Below are positions 46,614-58,355 of a stretch of DNA of 64,000 nt, one piece after another. The position numbers and the translations under genes are program-made. The DNA comes from Phellopilus nigrolimitatus (Eukaryota; Basidiomycota; Agaricomycetes; Hymenochaetales; Hymenochaetaceae): NCBI GenBank assembly GCA_021029095.1, contig JAJOHG010000135.1, forward strand, positions 1 through 64,000. Direction: 5' to 3'. Below the pieces are notes generated by a model. The model worked only from the letters and a program-made list of their open reading frames with translations. It did no database searches and was not told the origin of the DNA. Each line of letters begins with the position of its first letter. Positions within the stretch are counted from its first letter, which is position 1.

Positions 46614-49352
46614 ATGCATCCGCGCAGGAGCATGCATCTGCTACAGCCGGCCGCCTACCTCTGGTCCGTCTGGGTCCAGCTCACCTCCGCAGTGCCGCCG
46701 CTCGGCACGCCGGCGAGCGCCGCCGTCGACGCCGTCAACCCGCTGCTCGGCAACGGCGGCGACACGCCCAACGGCTCCGGCGGCATGGTCCCCGCCGTCG
46801 CGCCGCCCTTCGGCATGACGCGCTGGGTCGCCCAGACGCGCGCGAACTACGTCTCCGTCACGCCCTACAACCACACCGACCGCGCCATCGCGGGCTTCCA
46901 GGCCACCCACCAGCCCGCCATCTGGATGGGCGAGAGCGGGCCCGTCACCCTCGTCCCCGGCGTCGGCCCCGTCGCCCCCGCCTTCGCAGACCGCGCCCTC
47001 GCCTTCGACAAGCGCGACGAGCGCGCCGGCGCCGCCCTCTACACCGTCGAGATGGACGACGCACACGGCGGGCGCGTCAAGGCCGAGATGACAGCCAGTA
47101 CGTAAACAACAAAATTCCGTTCCATACATATTCCTGTCGCTCACGCCGCGCAAGCCTCCCGCGTCGGCCACCTGCGCTTCACCTTCTCGCCCTCCGCCTC
47201 GCCGTACATCCTCCTCGAGGCGACGCGCCCCTCCGTGCGGGGCTCGGACAACCCGGCGAACCTCACCTTCCCCTCCGGCGCCGTGCACATCGACCCGCGC
47301 GCGCGCGAGATCTCGGGCTTCAACCCCGAGCGGCAGGACGCCATCCTCGGCCCGAGCGCCGCGCCGTCCTTCGCGGGGCACTTCGTCGCGCGCTTCGACC
47401 AGCCCTTCGCCGCGTGGGGCACCGCGCACAACGCGTCGCTCGCGCCGGGCGCGTCCGCGGGCACGGGCCCCCTGCTCGCCGCCTACGCGCGCTTCGCGCC
47501 GGGCGCCGCGCAAGTCACCGTGCGCGTCGGCGTGTCCTTCATCTCCGCCGCGCAGGCGCGCGCGAACCTCGACGCGGAGATCCCCGACGGCCGCGCGTTC
47601 GAGGCGACGGCCGCCGCGACGCGCGCCGCGTGGAAGGACAAGCTCGAGCTGATCGAGCTCGAGGGCGCCTCCCCCGCGAACCGCACGACGTTCTACACCG
47701 CGTTCTTCCACGCGCTGCAGTACCCGTATGAGCAGCACGAGGGCGGGCGCTACTACTCCGGCTACGACGACGCGGTGCACCCCGGCGAGTCGTACACGGG
47801 CTACTCCATCTGGGACACCTTCCGCGCGGAGTGGGCGTGGGAGATCCTCTTCGCGCCCGAGCGTATCCCGGGCATGGTCACCAGCATGCTGCAGGACTAC
47901 AAGGAGGGTGGCTGGCTCCCCATGTGGAAGAACATCGTCGGTGCGCGTCGCCCCAGGATTTTTTTTTCTATTTTTCTATTACTTTGGTTTGACACACGCG
48001 CAGAGACGAACATCATGATCGGCACGCACGCGGACGTGCTCGTCGCAGAGGCGGTCGCGAAGGGCTTCGGCGACCGCTTCGACACCGCGCTCGCGTACGA
48101 GGCCGTGCAGAAGGACGCGACCGTCCCGCCCGTCGGCGACAGCTACATCGAGTACGCGGACCGCCAGGAGGTGCGTCCGCGAGCGGCAGTTGCATAAGAC
48201 GAGTGGCGCGCTGACGCAGCGCACAGAACGTCGGGTACGAGGTCCGCGCGGGGCTCTCGTCCGTCTACGCCGAGAAGGGCTGGGTCGCAGACGACGTCCA
48301 CTCCGAGTCCGCCTCGCGCACGCTCGACTACGCCTGTACGTCCCTTCCCTCCTTCCATCACAAAGATTAAGACAAAAAAAATACACGCACCCTAAAGACG
48401 ACGACCACGCCGCGGGCGCGCTCGCCGCCTTGCTCAACCACACCGCCGACGCGGCGTTCTTCAGCGCGCGCGCGCGCAGCGCGTACAAGACCATCTTCAA
48501 CAGCGCGACGGGCTTCATGGAGGCGCGCACCGCCGCGGGCGCGTGGGCGGGGCCCGCGCGCGGCTGGACGGAGGGCGACATGTGGGCGTACACGTTCGAC
48601 GTCGCGCAGGACGTGCCCGGGCTCGCCGCGCTCAAGGGCAGCAACGCGAGCTTCGTCGCGTTCCTCGACGCGCACTTCGACGGCGGGCACAACGACCACA
48701 CGAACGAGCCCTCGCACCACATCCCGTACCTCTACGCGCTCGCGGGCGCCGCGTCGCGCACGCAGGCGCGCGTGCGCGCGATCGCGCGCGCGGACTACAA
48801 CGAGACCGTCGACGGCCTGGCTGGGGTGAGCGCCCGCCTGCTTGCACAGCGCGCAGCCGCCCTTTATACTGATCGATAATACTTCCACGTGCGCAGAACG
48901 AGGACTGCGGGCAGATGAGCGCGTGGTACCTCTTCAGCGCACTCGGGTTCTACCCCGTCGACCCGGTGTCGACCGAGTACGTCGTCGGCGCGTGAGTCCC
49001 CCCTTCTCTCCACCTTCCGCGCGCGCGCCCCTCATCCCTCCCCCGCAGCCCGTTCTTCGACAAGATCACGCTCCGCCTCCCAGGCGCGCCGCGGCCGCTC
49101 GTGATCCGCGCGGCGGGCGCGAGCGCGGGGAAGCAGTACGTAAAGAGCCTCAGCGTGGACGGCGTGCCCGTCGACGGCGCGCGCCCCGTGCTGCGCCACG
49201 CGCAGCTCGTGCGCGGCGGGGAGATCGTGTTCGAGATGAGCGACACGCCGCAGGCGTGGGGCTCGCAGACGGTCTTCGACCCTGACACGGAGGCGGCGGG
49301 GAGCCAGCGGGGAGGAGAGGCGCAGGGGGAGGAGAAGAGGGAGGAGCTGTGA
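46614..49352 (+). CDS. GH92 alpha-1,2-mannosidase, secreted
   Basis: Exons 46614-47097, 47155-47940, 48004-48170, 48227-48335, 48398-48825, 48897-48991 and 49049-49352 give 790 residues. GH92 enzymes are calcium-dependent exo-alpha-mannosidases acting on N-glycans or mannans. Seen: likely signal peptide (MHPRRSMHLLQPAAYLWSVW), VDAVNPLLGNGGDTPNGSGG, PPFGMTRWVAQTR, ELTATSR-like splice-spanning MTATSRVGHLRF, GYSIWDTFRAEW, MIGTHADVLVAEA, HSESASRTLDYAYDDHA, TEGDMWAYTFDVAQD, HNDHTNEPSHHIPYLY and GNEDCGQMSAWY (catalytic Glu region). All family blocks are in order and length is normal. The C-terminus ends in a short Glu/Gly-rich tail. GC content is very high, as in DAK. The 5' end is partly duplicated at 57590-58020. 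Confidence 0.93.
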
Positions 49353-50756
49353 GCGTGCGGGAGGCTTGCCTGTCGTTTGGAAAGGGGGCGAGTGTATTTG
49401 ATATGTGGCTGTATAATAGTTCTATTGTAAATTTAGCACAGAATTCGGGTGAACCCGACGAAACAAATAGGTCTTACCCTTCCATGATCTCTGGATAACA
49501 TGTACGACCCGGATCCTGTCGGCGCGTCCCCTGGCTGCGGGATACTGGAGCAGTCATGCATCGTCGGCTTCGCGAAATCAGCAGAGCACGGTAAGTCTAT
49601 CGTCCGGTTGGGCATATCCCTAGGTTACAGATCCAGTGAAGGCAGCACTGTATTTACACCTAAGTTACTTTTTACTGTGCTAAATCCAACTGTCGCTATT
49701 TGGTTATGTTATATATTGGGAAGGCAATCGAGCGCGAAGGCTGTTCAGCACAGCGGAGAGCACGAACACGAGTGGGAAAATGAAAACACATTACATCTGG
49801 GTCGATAAAATTCCAGGTGGGGCCACTTAACCAGCTACTACGCAACAGACGCGGTCCGTCTTCATCGATAAAGCTGACTTGGTTCGGCCTTGTTTTCAGG
49901 TTCTGTGCGGAGACGGGAATCGAATCTTTTCGCGGGCTGAAGTCTGTTATTCTGGACTGCAAATTCAACTTCACTCCCAAAATTCTACCTACCTCGCAGG
50001 CCAAGGCATTACTATTTAAATTGATCGAAACAGCTAGACAATACAATGATTTACTCTGGCTCTGCCTTGTACGGTTCCGAGTCCCAGCTAAAATTTGAAG
50101 TGTCACACCGAAAGAGGCTGGCGGAGTGTAACGAAGACGAATGATTGTTACCTTCATGTTGAGTATCGATTCCTTTTCTGCGGCTACTTACTCGATACTG
50201 CAGATTATTCTGAAGGGCTGGGGTCACCAATATAACAAAAGCAGACGGAGTTTCTGATTAGCAAACAACGTATACATTGTATAGCCCGAGCCTAATGTAA
50301 CCAGTTACCTTAGACTAACTATACTAAACAGGGGGCCCAGATCATTTTTAGTGAAGCAAAAAACATGAAATATGCGCGACTCCCTGCCCATCGAAGGGAG
50401 GGTGAGGGTTCTAACCTGGCCGCTTGGTCGCCGCATATAACTACGGACACCTGCCCATTCGGGATCTTGCCGGTCGCAGGAAGACAGGTGCGGTTACCCC
50501 GCAGACTGCCATAACTCCCACCGTCACCCGGGAATATTAGTAGAAAGAAAGGAAATGAGTTTGTGGTAGTGGTAGAATGGACGGCCTGCGATAATTAGAA
50601 AGAGAATATCGAATACCCAAAGAATGTTTTATAAAAATTAGGATTCGAGAAAGAGAAAACGAAATGGCCCAGGAAATCGTGAAGAAAGATTAAGAATTAC
50701 CGGAGGTGAGATCTCTATCCCATATTCAAATGGATTTAGTAATAAAGGTTAACTCT
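49353..50756. other. 3' flank of GH92 and core-side end of right arm
   Basis: The right arm begins at about 49490. 49533-49700 is the copied gene-like fragment also found upstream of H3. 49730-50160 matches 27780-28100 inverted, with a second, shorter match at 58020-58350. 50086-50750 is the 3' flank of Ch3, containing the conserved GC-rich segment (50380-50540). A 153-codon frame at 49696-50157 (-) is not conserved in the other copies. Confidence 0.55.
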
Positions 50757-52281
50757 TTAGACCGGCCACGATTCTGAGCGAACGGTCTTGATCCAGGAAG
50801 CAGCGGCGTCAGGGTACTAAACATGATTGAGTCAGTATCAAAAAAGGGTACCTCGCCATTTGAGATAAAAACGCACCTCCCAAACCATAGCGCCAGCACT
50901 CCAGCCTTTCGCCTTAGCATCCTTGAGGCAAGTGGCCAGCGTCGCGGGAGCGATGTACCCGTTGCTCGCGTCCGAAGTAGTCGCCGGCTTCCCGATGACA
51001 AGCTTGTTCTGCGTTACGCCGCTCGCCGCGATCTGGAACAACGCAGTCTTGGGCCACGTGTTTGAGGACGTGGTCAAGAGGCCGTTGCAGGTCGTGTACT
51101 CGCTAGTTCCCTCTTCAAAATAATACATAAGGCGAATATCAGCAGGTTAAAAGCGTCAGACTTACGGTTGTAGAACTTCATATTTGCGGAGAAAGATGAG
51201 TTAGAATGATTCAGATCCCTGTAGAAGTCCGATTTACCTGGATGTTGTACTGTCGTGCTAATGTAAGAATTCGATAGTAAGTCGTCGAAGCGCTGCACAC
51301 TCACCCAATCAATGAGATTGCCGACATTCTTGTTAACAGTCAGGTAGCCTCCGCCACCGAACTTGTTGGGCGAGAACCATGGCGCGAGCGCTGCGTGAAA
51401 AAAAGGAAACAGGGATTTAAGTTTCTTCGCTATTCAGTAATAAAATGAAGAAATGATCCGTACGGGCATGCGTCAGGATGTATTGGCCTTGCGGAAGCTC
51501 TTTGCGGAGCTGCGTAGTGAATGACGAAAGCCATTTTTCTGCGGAGCCGTCGCCTTTGTTCATTGCTTTCTCATCCTGCGAAAATGAGCAGGCGTGAGCT
51601 ATCGAAGAAGAATATATTTAAAAAAAGACAATCGAACCTCGTAGTCGACGTCGATGCCATCTAAGTCGTACTGCTTGACCCAGGCGGCTATCGTGTTCGC
51701 CGTATTAACGGCATTCGCGCCGTTCGTTGTAGGAGTGTCCGTCGCGCCGAAAGCGGAGACGATCAGTTTGATGCCTGCGGCCTTTTTTTCGCAGAAGAAG
51801 CTGCGTAAGCACAAATAGCTCAGAAGCTGAATTGGAGTTGCGTACCGCATACTGGGCCTTAATCTTGCTACGCGCAGCTGCTCCGATGTTGACCCATTCC
51901 TTGGCCTGATCGGCGGGTCCCGAAGTAAGAATGAAAGAAAGAGCGCTAGAAAGATTGGTATGGAAATTAAGAAATTTCAAGATCCATAAAAAGTAGCAAT
52001 ACTTACAAAACGTTGAAGCCCTAAGTTGAATCCTTTAGTATGAAGATTAACACGAGAATAAAATGAAGACGAACCTTGATGTCAGAGACAGCGGGCGGGC
52101 CATTCTCGCCATTGATCCATTTGTCGCTGTAAGCCACAAAATGCGGTGCTGCAGGTGTGGCCCGGGCGAGAATGCTGCGCGCGCTAGCATCCAGGCCTTC
52201 GACAGGCAGAGAAAAGACAGGCGACAGATGAGAGACCGCGGAAAGGAGGACGGTGAGCACAGCGAAAGTCTTTGAGAACAT
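50757..52281 (-). CDS. GH18 chitinase Ch3, secreted
   Basis: Exons (transcript order) 52281-52075, 52020-52007, 51945-51846, 51781-51638, 51575-51464, 51390-51305, 51249-51238, 51175-51166, 51112-50877 and 50816-50757; 326 residues, every exon the same length as in Ch1 and Ch2. Protein nearly identical to Ch1: same signal peptide, DGIDVDYE catalytic block and C-terminus. Intron 3 differs in its acceptor region (GCAGAAGAAGCTGCG on the plus strand) but the AG before GCCGCAGGC is kept. A TATAAAT-like box lies near 52400. Intact, presumably active, and the only chitinase in the right arm. Confidence 0.92.
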
Positions 52282-55200
52282 GGCTGGTAGTTGTGAAAGA
52301 ACGATATCTCAGTGGTGTGCAGGAAAATGAATGTGTACAGAAGTCGAAGGACAGTGGGGCAGTTGCGGATAGGGAAACAATGCGGAGAGGCTCTACGAAT
52401 TTATAGAAATCTTGCTGCAACGAGTCCCTTGTATAGATACAGGCCAGTATGTCGCTTCGAGAACAGAGGTCCGTATGTTTCGCAAAAAATATGTCAGCGT
52501 GTGTCGATAGCATGGTGCCACATACGAGTCCAATTTCGAAACAATCAACTAGGCTGCTAGTGGCGAGGTCTAGAATTACGGTCTCAGGAAAAGAAAATAT
52601 TCCGTCTGACGATGAACATTGCTAGACCAATATCGCGACTGTTTGAGCCATCGCGCTCAAAAGAACACTATAGCAAGAAACGGTAGTTCGGTTACAGAGG
52701 AATAGACTTAACGCGTTACCTATAACGGAAGTCGCCAATATTTCAGAATCCATACGGGAAGAACTTGCACTTGCCCTCGCATGTGTGCCACATAAATCTG
52801 CATTCCGGGGACTTGTTCCCTACCAGTGAATGTTCTACGCCTTGTTCCATTAGTGGTGAGAGACCGAGTGCGATTTCCGTCATCCCAGGAAAAGATACAG
52901 AAAAGCTGCACGCAGAAATGAATGCCAGTCAGAAGAGACGATGTGATTGCCTCATTAGAACCCAGTTGTCGGAACTATGGATACTAAGGGTCAACGTCGC
53001 CCGCCGATTTCTGTTTAAGCCTAGAGGCCTCGAGAGGTTTTGCCAGGTGATGAGTTATTGACACGCGGTTACGAATTAAGGAAGGCCTGGATCCCGGGCA
53101 CCAAATGTATGATCAGAATCCAACAGTCGAAGTTACGCGCCAAAGATCGCCGAGGACCTCGAACGCTCGGAGAGTGCGGAATCTTTTGTTTGATATAACC
53201 CACGGACGACACGCCGGGATTCACGAAGTCAGAGGATATCCGGGTTACAGCGTTAGCTCAGATAGCCACATGATGGCATGTTGACTGAAACAAGATATAT
53301 TCCGGAAAGCACGCAGCAGCGAGCTATGGGCGGTCGAAGTCCATGGACATATAAGCTGTAACAGTGTCCTTTCCCCGGCGAAATGCAGCAGGTCATACAT
53401 AGGTTTATGCGCTAGTGAACGGGTTCAAAGCAGATGTGTGAGGAGCGACGATGTATAAGCTGGATTTTTCATGTCCACGTCGGTCGACTGCCTTATACAG
53501 ACGTTTCGGCTTTAAGATATTGGTCAGCGTGCTAGAAGCAACCGCCGGCGATCTCTTCAAACCCTTCAGGTGTGTTTTAGGGTTATAAAATCATTACCTT
53601 CTAACAGTCGCCTCGCAATCTATCTTTTTCATGACATTCTTTGACTTCTCAACCTCATTTATGTTTTCCATACTGTATATGCGTTAGCTACTAAGGATCT
53701 TTTGCGAGTGCCTTTGAGACTACGGTGAATGGGCACCTTTCGGCCAATGACGAAGCAAGAGAACACACTTCTCATGACCCTAAAGGCTAAAGCATCTGAA
53801 GTGCGAAGAGATCGCCGGCGGTCGCCTCTACAGTAGTGCGCTGACCAAAATCCCAAAGCCGTTACCATGTCGATCGTCAAAGAAAGGAAACTAGTCGACT
53901 TTCTAAGCAGCAAGGACTTACATAAATGAGTAGTATCCGTAGCTCAAAACCTTGCATCGATCTTGTTCAAGCACGGGTGGCTAAACGAAACAGTTTCTTA
54001 GCTGTTTCGCTTTTAGCTTGCTTTTCTGTCTCATCGGTCAGACCTAGCTCGAAACGGCTTCTCAAAAAAGTAAAACAACGTCCGGTCAACGCCTAAAGCG
54101 CGCAGAAACAGCGTCTGAAACCTGGATTGGATATCCTGCGTGTTGGAATTTCTGCGAACCCTCAAAAACTGTTTCGGGGTAACGGACATATCGGGTAGAT
54201 TAGTAAGCAAGTAGCATATAGGCTGACGGACTGTATCTTGCTATCTATCGCGTTTGCCCACGGCCCACCACCGCCAACGGGACAAACGGAACCCACTGTG
54301 CGCGACTGCTGGCGACCTCGCCCCTCGCATTTCAACACAAACGCGATCCTTCCTTCTCTTGGGGAAGCAAAACAAGCAATCGAGGTCGCTGGCCATCGCG
54401 ACACCAAGCCGCCGCGAGGCGCAGACTCCGACAGTCGACGGGACTCTAAACCGGACACCTACGGTCACTGCTCGTTGCGGACAGCACACCGGAACTCGCA
54501 GGCTGCGGCCTTACAGTCACTGCTGCGGCACACTGGAACTCACACCTACGGTCACTGCGCGCACGGGCGGCACACCGGAATCGACAAGCTGCGGCTTTAC
54601 GGTCCCTGCTGCGGCACACCGGAACGACACTCACGGTCACTGCGTGCCGCGGGCAGCACACCGGAACTCAAAGTCCTCCGAGGAGGCAGAAGAACGTTGA
54701 AGGACAGCTTGAGGCACACTGTGATGCTGGGCTTCAGGGGGAGCAATTGGGGATTTCATTCTTTCTGGTACTGTGTCTCACTTGCCAGTTTCTTTTGGTT
54801 CGAGGGGGAGTGTTGGAATTTCTGCGAACCCTCAAAAACTGTTTCGGGGTAACGGACATATCGGGTAGATTAGTAAGCAAGTAGCATATAGGCTGACGGA
54901 CTGTATCTTGCTATCTATCGCGTTTGCCCACGGCCCACCACCGCCAACGGGACAAACGGAACCCACTGTGCGCGACTGCTGGCGACCTCGCCCCTCGCAT
55001 TTCAACACTGCGATACATTCGTCTTCCCGTAAGAGGCAGAACAAAGATCCGCCTTCAATCCTGCTTGAGTTTGTGTTTACAGCTGGGTTGCGGTAATGCC
55101 TGGATCGGAGCGAAACTACATATGCTTACAATGTGTATTGCCTAATTCTAAGATGTTGTCAGTTTTGAAAGTTCCACAATCTTCCGTTTGTAGACGCAAG

Positions 55201-55777
55201 CAAGGGTATTAGCCAGTTTTATATCTTGTGCGGATCAAGGTGTATGAGCGCCCCAGCTACTTGGCTGGAAATGTCACAGATGAAACAAGAGAACTGCCGA
55301 TATCAACATGTTGAGCAGGTTCATAATCGTGTTGTTCGTCTTTTATTACCGAAACGAGGTTCATTTTGCTAAGGCTGATTTCTGGCGTACGTCGTCGACT
55401 GTCAATTGTTTATTTTAGCATACGACAGTATTGGCGAAATTGTAGACCGTTGCAATCGTAAGAGAGGAACAGAACTAACTCGGAGACTCCGTTCGACTTC
55501 GTCTTCAGTTCGGTTCGGCTCTTCGTCCCAATTGAACAGAAGTTTCGGTCTATGTGTACTATATTCATCAGATTAACAAATTCCTGTTTTTTCAAAGTCT
55601 ATGTTGTTAATACCTGAATACAATATATGCGAGACAGGAACTGGGTACGGAGAAGAGCACAGACACGGGTGGGAAAATGAATACAGTTTTACAGATAAGT
55701 TATTACGAGTTAGCCAATTATGTAACAGAGGGAAATACTCCTAAAACAGAATGCAAACTCTTCGACAACATAATAGT
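52282..55777. other. Spacer between Ch3 and H4
   Basis: Shared (inverted) with 29931-33055. Contains the TRIM-like element 54141-55007. The region near 53710-53740 is the empty site matching the MITE position of the left arm. Short open frames (54238-54852 and others) belong to the element or are not conserved. Confidence 0.6.
54141..55007. mobile_element. TRIM-like LTR element, 867 bp
   Basis: Two 197-bp direct repeats with no differences I can see (54141-54337 and 54811-55007), each beginning TGTTGGAATT and ending TTTCAACA, the TG..CA ends of LTRs. Flanked by a 5-bp target duplication CTGCG on both sides. A polypurine tract CGAGGGGGAG lies immediately before the second repeat. The 473-bp interior is non-coding and holds an imperfect tandem repeat of about 60 bp built around CACACCGGAACTC and TACGGTCACTGC. 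No primer-binding site is obvious after the first LTR. Homologous flanks in the left arm (near 30690) lack it, giving the empty site. Confidence 0.9.
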
Positions 55778-57382
55778 TCAGTCTGAGTCTACCTTGCAAG
55801 GCCCCCAGGCCGAGTTTGCTGGCCATTCTACCTTACCCCAGCCGGAGTCCGAGAGATACGAGAGGTCCATGGGGGGCGTATGGATGAACTCTTCTGGCCA
55901 ACTGCACTCCTGCTCAGTGCTCGGTGTTTTGATCTCCGCAAGTTTTCCGCGGCGGCGCTTACTGAACCTTGAAAAGCGTTCCTCTGAACGCGACTCGAGT
56001 TCTGGCGATTCAGGCCCATTCTCAAGACACTCTGGCATGCATGCGAACAGCGCGGTCTGGAGATATTGCTCGACCGCGGCTTTCCCCTCCGGGGTGAACC
56101 AGACCTTCTCGCCAAGGTCTATGGAATCGTCGCAGCGATCACGAAGCATCGTGGTTATTTCGAACCAGCATTTGTCGTCATCAGCACGTTCCTCTCCGTC
56201 CTCGTTGCATGGCTCTCTCCAATACGGATCTTCGCCTGTCCCAAGGACATGTTTGATCAATGCGTGACGAAAATGCTCTCGTAGCAGGATTTCGGAGGGC
56301 CTTTCATGCTCCGGTTTGCTGAAGTCCACATAAAGTTTCCCTTCTGATCCTGAATTTATGTATGGATCTGGGCAGAATTGGACAATGCGATAATCATCCT
56401 AAAGGGCGATTTAGATATTACAATCAGGAGCAAGCGTAATGATAAAACACCCACGTCCACGTCAACTGCAAGATCATAGTCTTCGAACAATGATTTAGCT
56501 ATTATGCGCATTGTCATTCCATTCTGAAGAGACCTCAGAAAGATGACGCCCTCTTTTCTGGAGCCAATGAGACCAAGCGACGAGGGCAAAGTGGAATCTA
56601 GGAACTGATACAATCTAAGCTAGTTAAATGCGGGGTGCAGTCGAGTGAACTCGTACCTCCTCAACGTACGCGGATGGAAATATGTCGACAACGCTCTTCG
56701 TGGGATCGCGTTCGAGTATGTCCGGAGGAAGCCTTGTGTGTGTGAAGCAGCAGCGACCATCACGCTCCATGGTGCGCTGCCGAAAGATTTCATCCTGTGT
56801 GATGAATAGACACGATTATTTATTTACTATGAGTGTTGCGACCTAGGGGATTTAATACCACTTCATTGTTTGGGGTCGAATATCCAGTGAATATGATTCG
56901 TTTACGAAGTTTTTCGGATATGGGCCGTGCATTGATTATATTCCCTTCTATCGTCTCGATAAGTTAGATGGAAGTCAATGGAATGGTCGCCGCTTACTTT
57001 CGTTGACGATGTTGTAATCGGAAGGTACAATAAAAGAGGCGTCATCATTGATAAGAGTTTGGTTTCTGTCGGACGAGGCGCTTCGAGGGAGGAATGGCTC
57101 GTCTGTAATGAGCACAACCCGAAGCCAGCGGTATAGATCAGAGTTTCTATACCAGCCAGTTTGTATAAGCCCAGCAACAATACTCCCTGACAAGTCTCGG
57201 ATGAAAACATCACGAATTGAGGGCTTTTCCAAGGGAAACTCGTCACCGTTGTAAAAGTAGTGCGAGCTCGAGTTTTCTTCCAAAGATTGAGCAAATGCTC
57301 TTGCTGGCGTATCTGTTTTCGAGGCGAACCATAAAGGGGGAGAGACTACCATGCCTGCGAGATCAAATGGAATTCTCGTCAT
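55778..57382 (-). CDS. HNH-like family copy H4
   Basis: Exons (transcript order) 57382-56998, 56947-56859, 56794-56657, 56604-56455 and 56398-55778 give 460 residues; internal exons match H1 (89, 138, 150). N-terminus MTRIPFDLAGMVVSPPLWF as in H1. The HNH-like part reads ERDGRCCFTHTRLPPDI then SVVDIFPSAYVEE, a mix of H1-like N-terminus and H2-like middle, suggesting gene conversion. At the exon 5 start it has PYINSGSEGK where others have PHMNLGPEGK. TATA-like palindrome GCTTATAAGC at 57441-57450, 59-68 bp upstream. Frame intact. Pairs with Ch3 as H3 does with Ch2. Confidence 0.72.
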
Positions 57383-57589
57383 GGCGAGCGAGGAAGTTAA
57401 AAGACTGTCGGAACTGAGCCTAAGTCTGAGAAGCGAGTGCGCTTATAAGCACTGTTTTGAGAGCAAGAAGGGGATACTACTGCATATCGGAGGATGCGAA
57501 TCTATAGCACAGCGCCTCTAGTCTGCGCAAATGGCATGCGTGTGCGACATACGTCACGTGCTTTTCGTGACCAAAACCTTTCGGTCACG

Positions 57590-58020
57590 TGGGCTGCGAA
57601 GATGTCAAGACACAAGTTGGTGGCGCGCAGGCGGGAATCGATACCAGTCATCATCACGCGGATCTACAGGAGCACAAACAGCAGAACGCGAGAGAGGTCA
57701 GCTGAACGGACAGCGTGATGACTACAGTAAAGGTACGCTCCTCTTCTCCCCCGGAAAACGTACGAGCCATGCATCCGCGCAGCCGGACGCCCACTTCTGG
57801 TCCGCCTGGACCCAACTCACCGCCCCGGTGCCCACGGTTCCCCCGCTCGACACGCCAGCCGTTGACGCCGTCAACCCGCTGCTCGACAACGGCGGCGGCA
57901 CGCCCAGCGGCTCCGGCGGCATGATCCCCGCCGTCACGCCACCCTTCGGAATGACGCGCTGGGTCGCCCAGATGCGCGCGAACTACGTCTCCGTCACGCC
58001 CTACAACCACACCGACCGCA
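57590..58020 (+). pseudogene. Truncated copy of the GH92 5' end
   Basis: Matches 46440-46885: upstream region, start codon area (ATGCATCCGCGCAG at 57768), and coding sequence reading VDAVNPLLDNGGG, PPFGMTRWVAQMRANYVSV and ending YNHTDR at about 58019, where similarity stops abruptly. A small deletion after the start puts the start and body in different frames. About 85 of 790 codons are present, so no enzyme can be made. The next sequence (from 58020) matches the 49730-50100 flank, so the break joins two copied pieces. Confidence 0.85.
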
Positions 58021-58355
58021 TTCGAGTGCGAAGAATATTTAGCGCGGCGGTGAGTACGAACACGACTGGGGAAATGAAAATATATTACAGCTGAATCGAC
58101 AAAATTCTAGGTTAGGCCACTTAAACAGATATGCAGCAATCGTGAGTCATCTTTAACAATAAGATAGACTTGGTTTGTCCTTGGTTTCGAGTTATATGTG
58201 AAGACGGAAGTCGAAGCTTCGCTGGCTGAAATATGTTCTTCTGGACTGTAAGTTCAACCTCGCTCCCAAGTCTCTACCTACCTTGCAGACCATATCATTA
58301 CTATTTGAATCGGTGGAAACAGGTGTACCCATGAGCTCCTCTACAATACAATGAT

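Noticed and set aside
46641..47780. 379-codon frame opposite GH92
   Set aside because: Antisense shadow; the other strand has all GH92 blocks.
49696..50157. 153-codon frame (-)
   Set aside because: The matching stretches at 27780 and 35170 keep only the first 25 codons or so.
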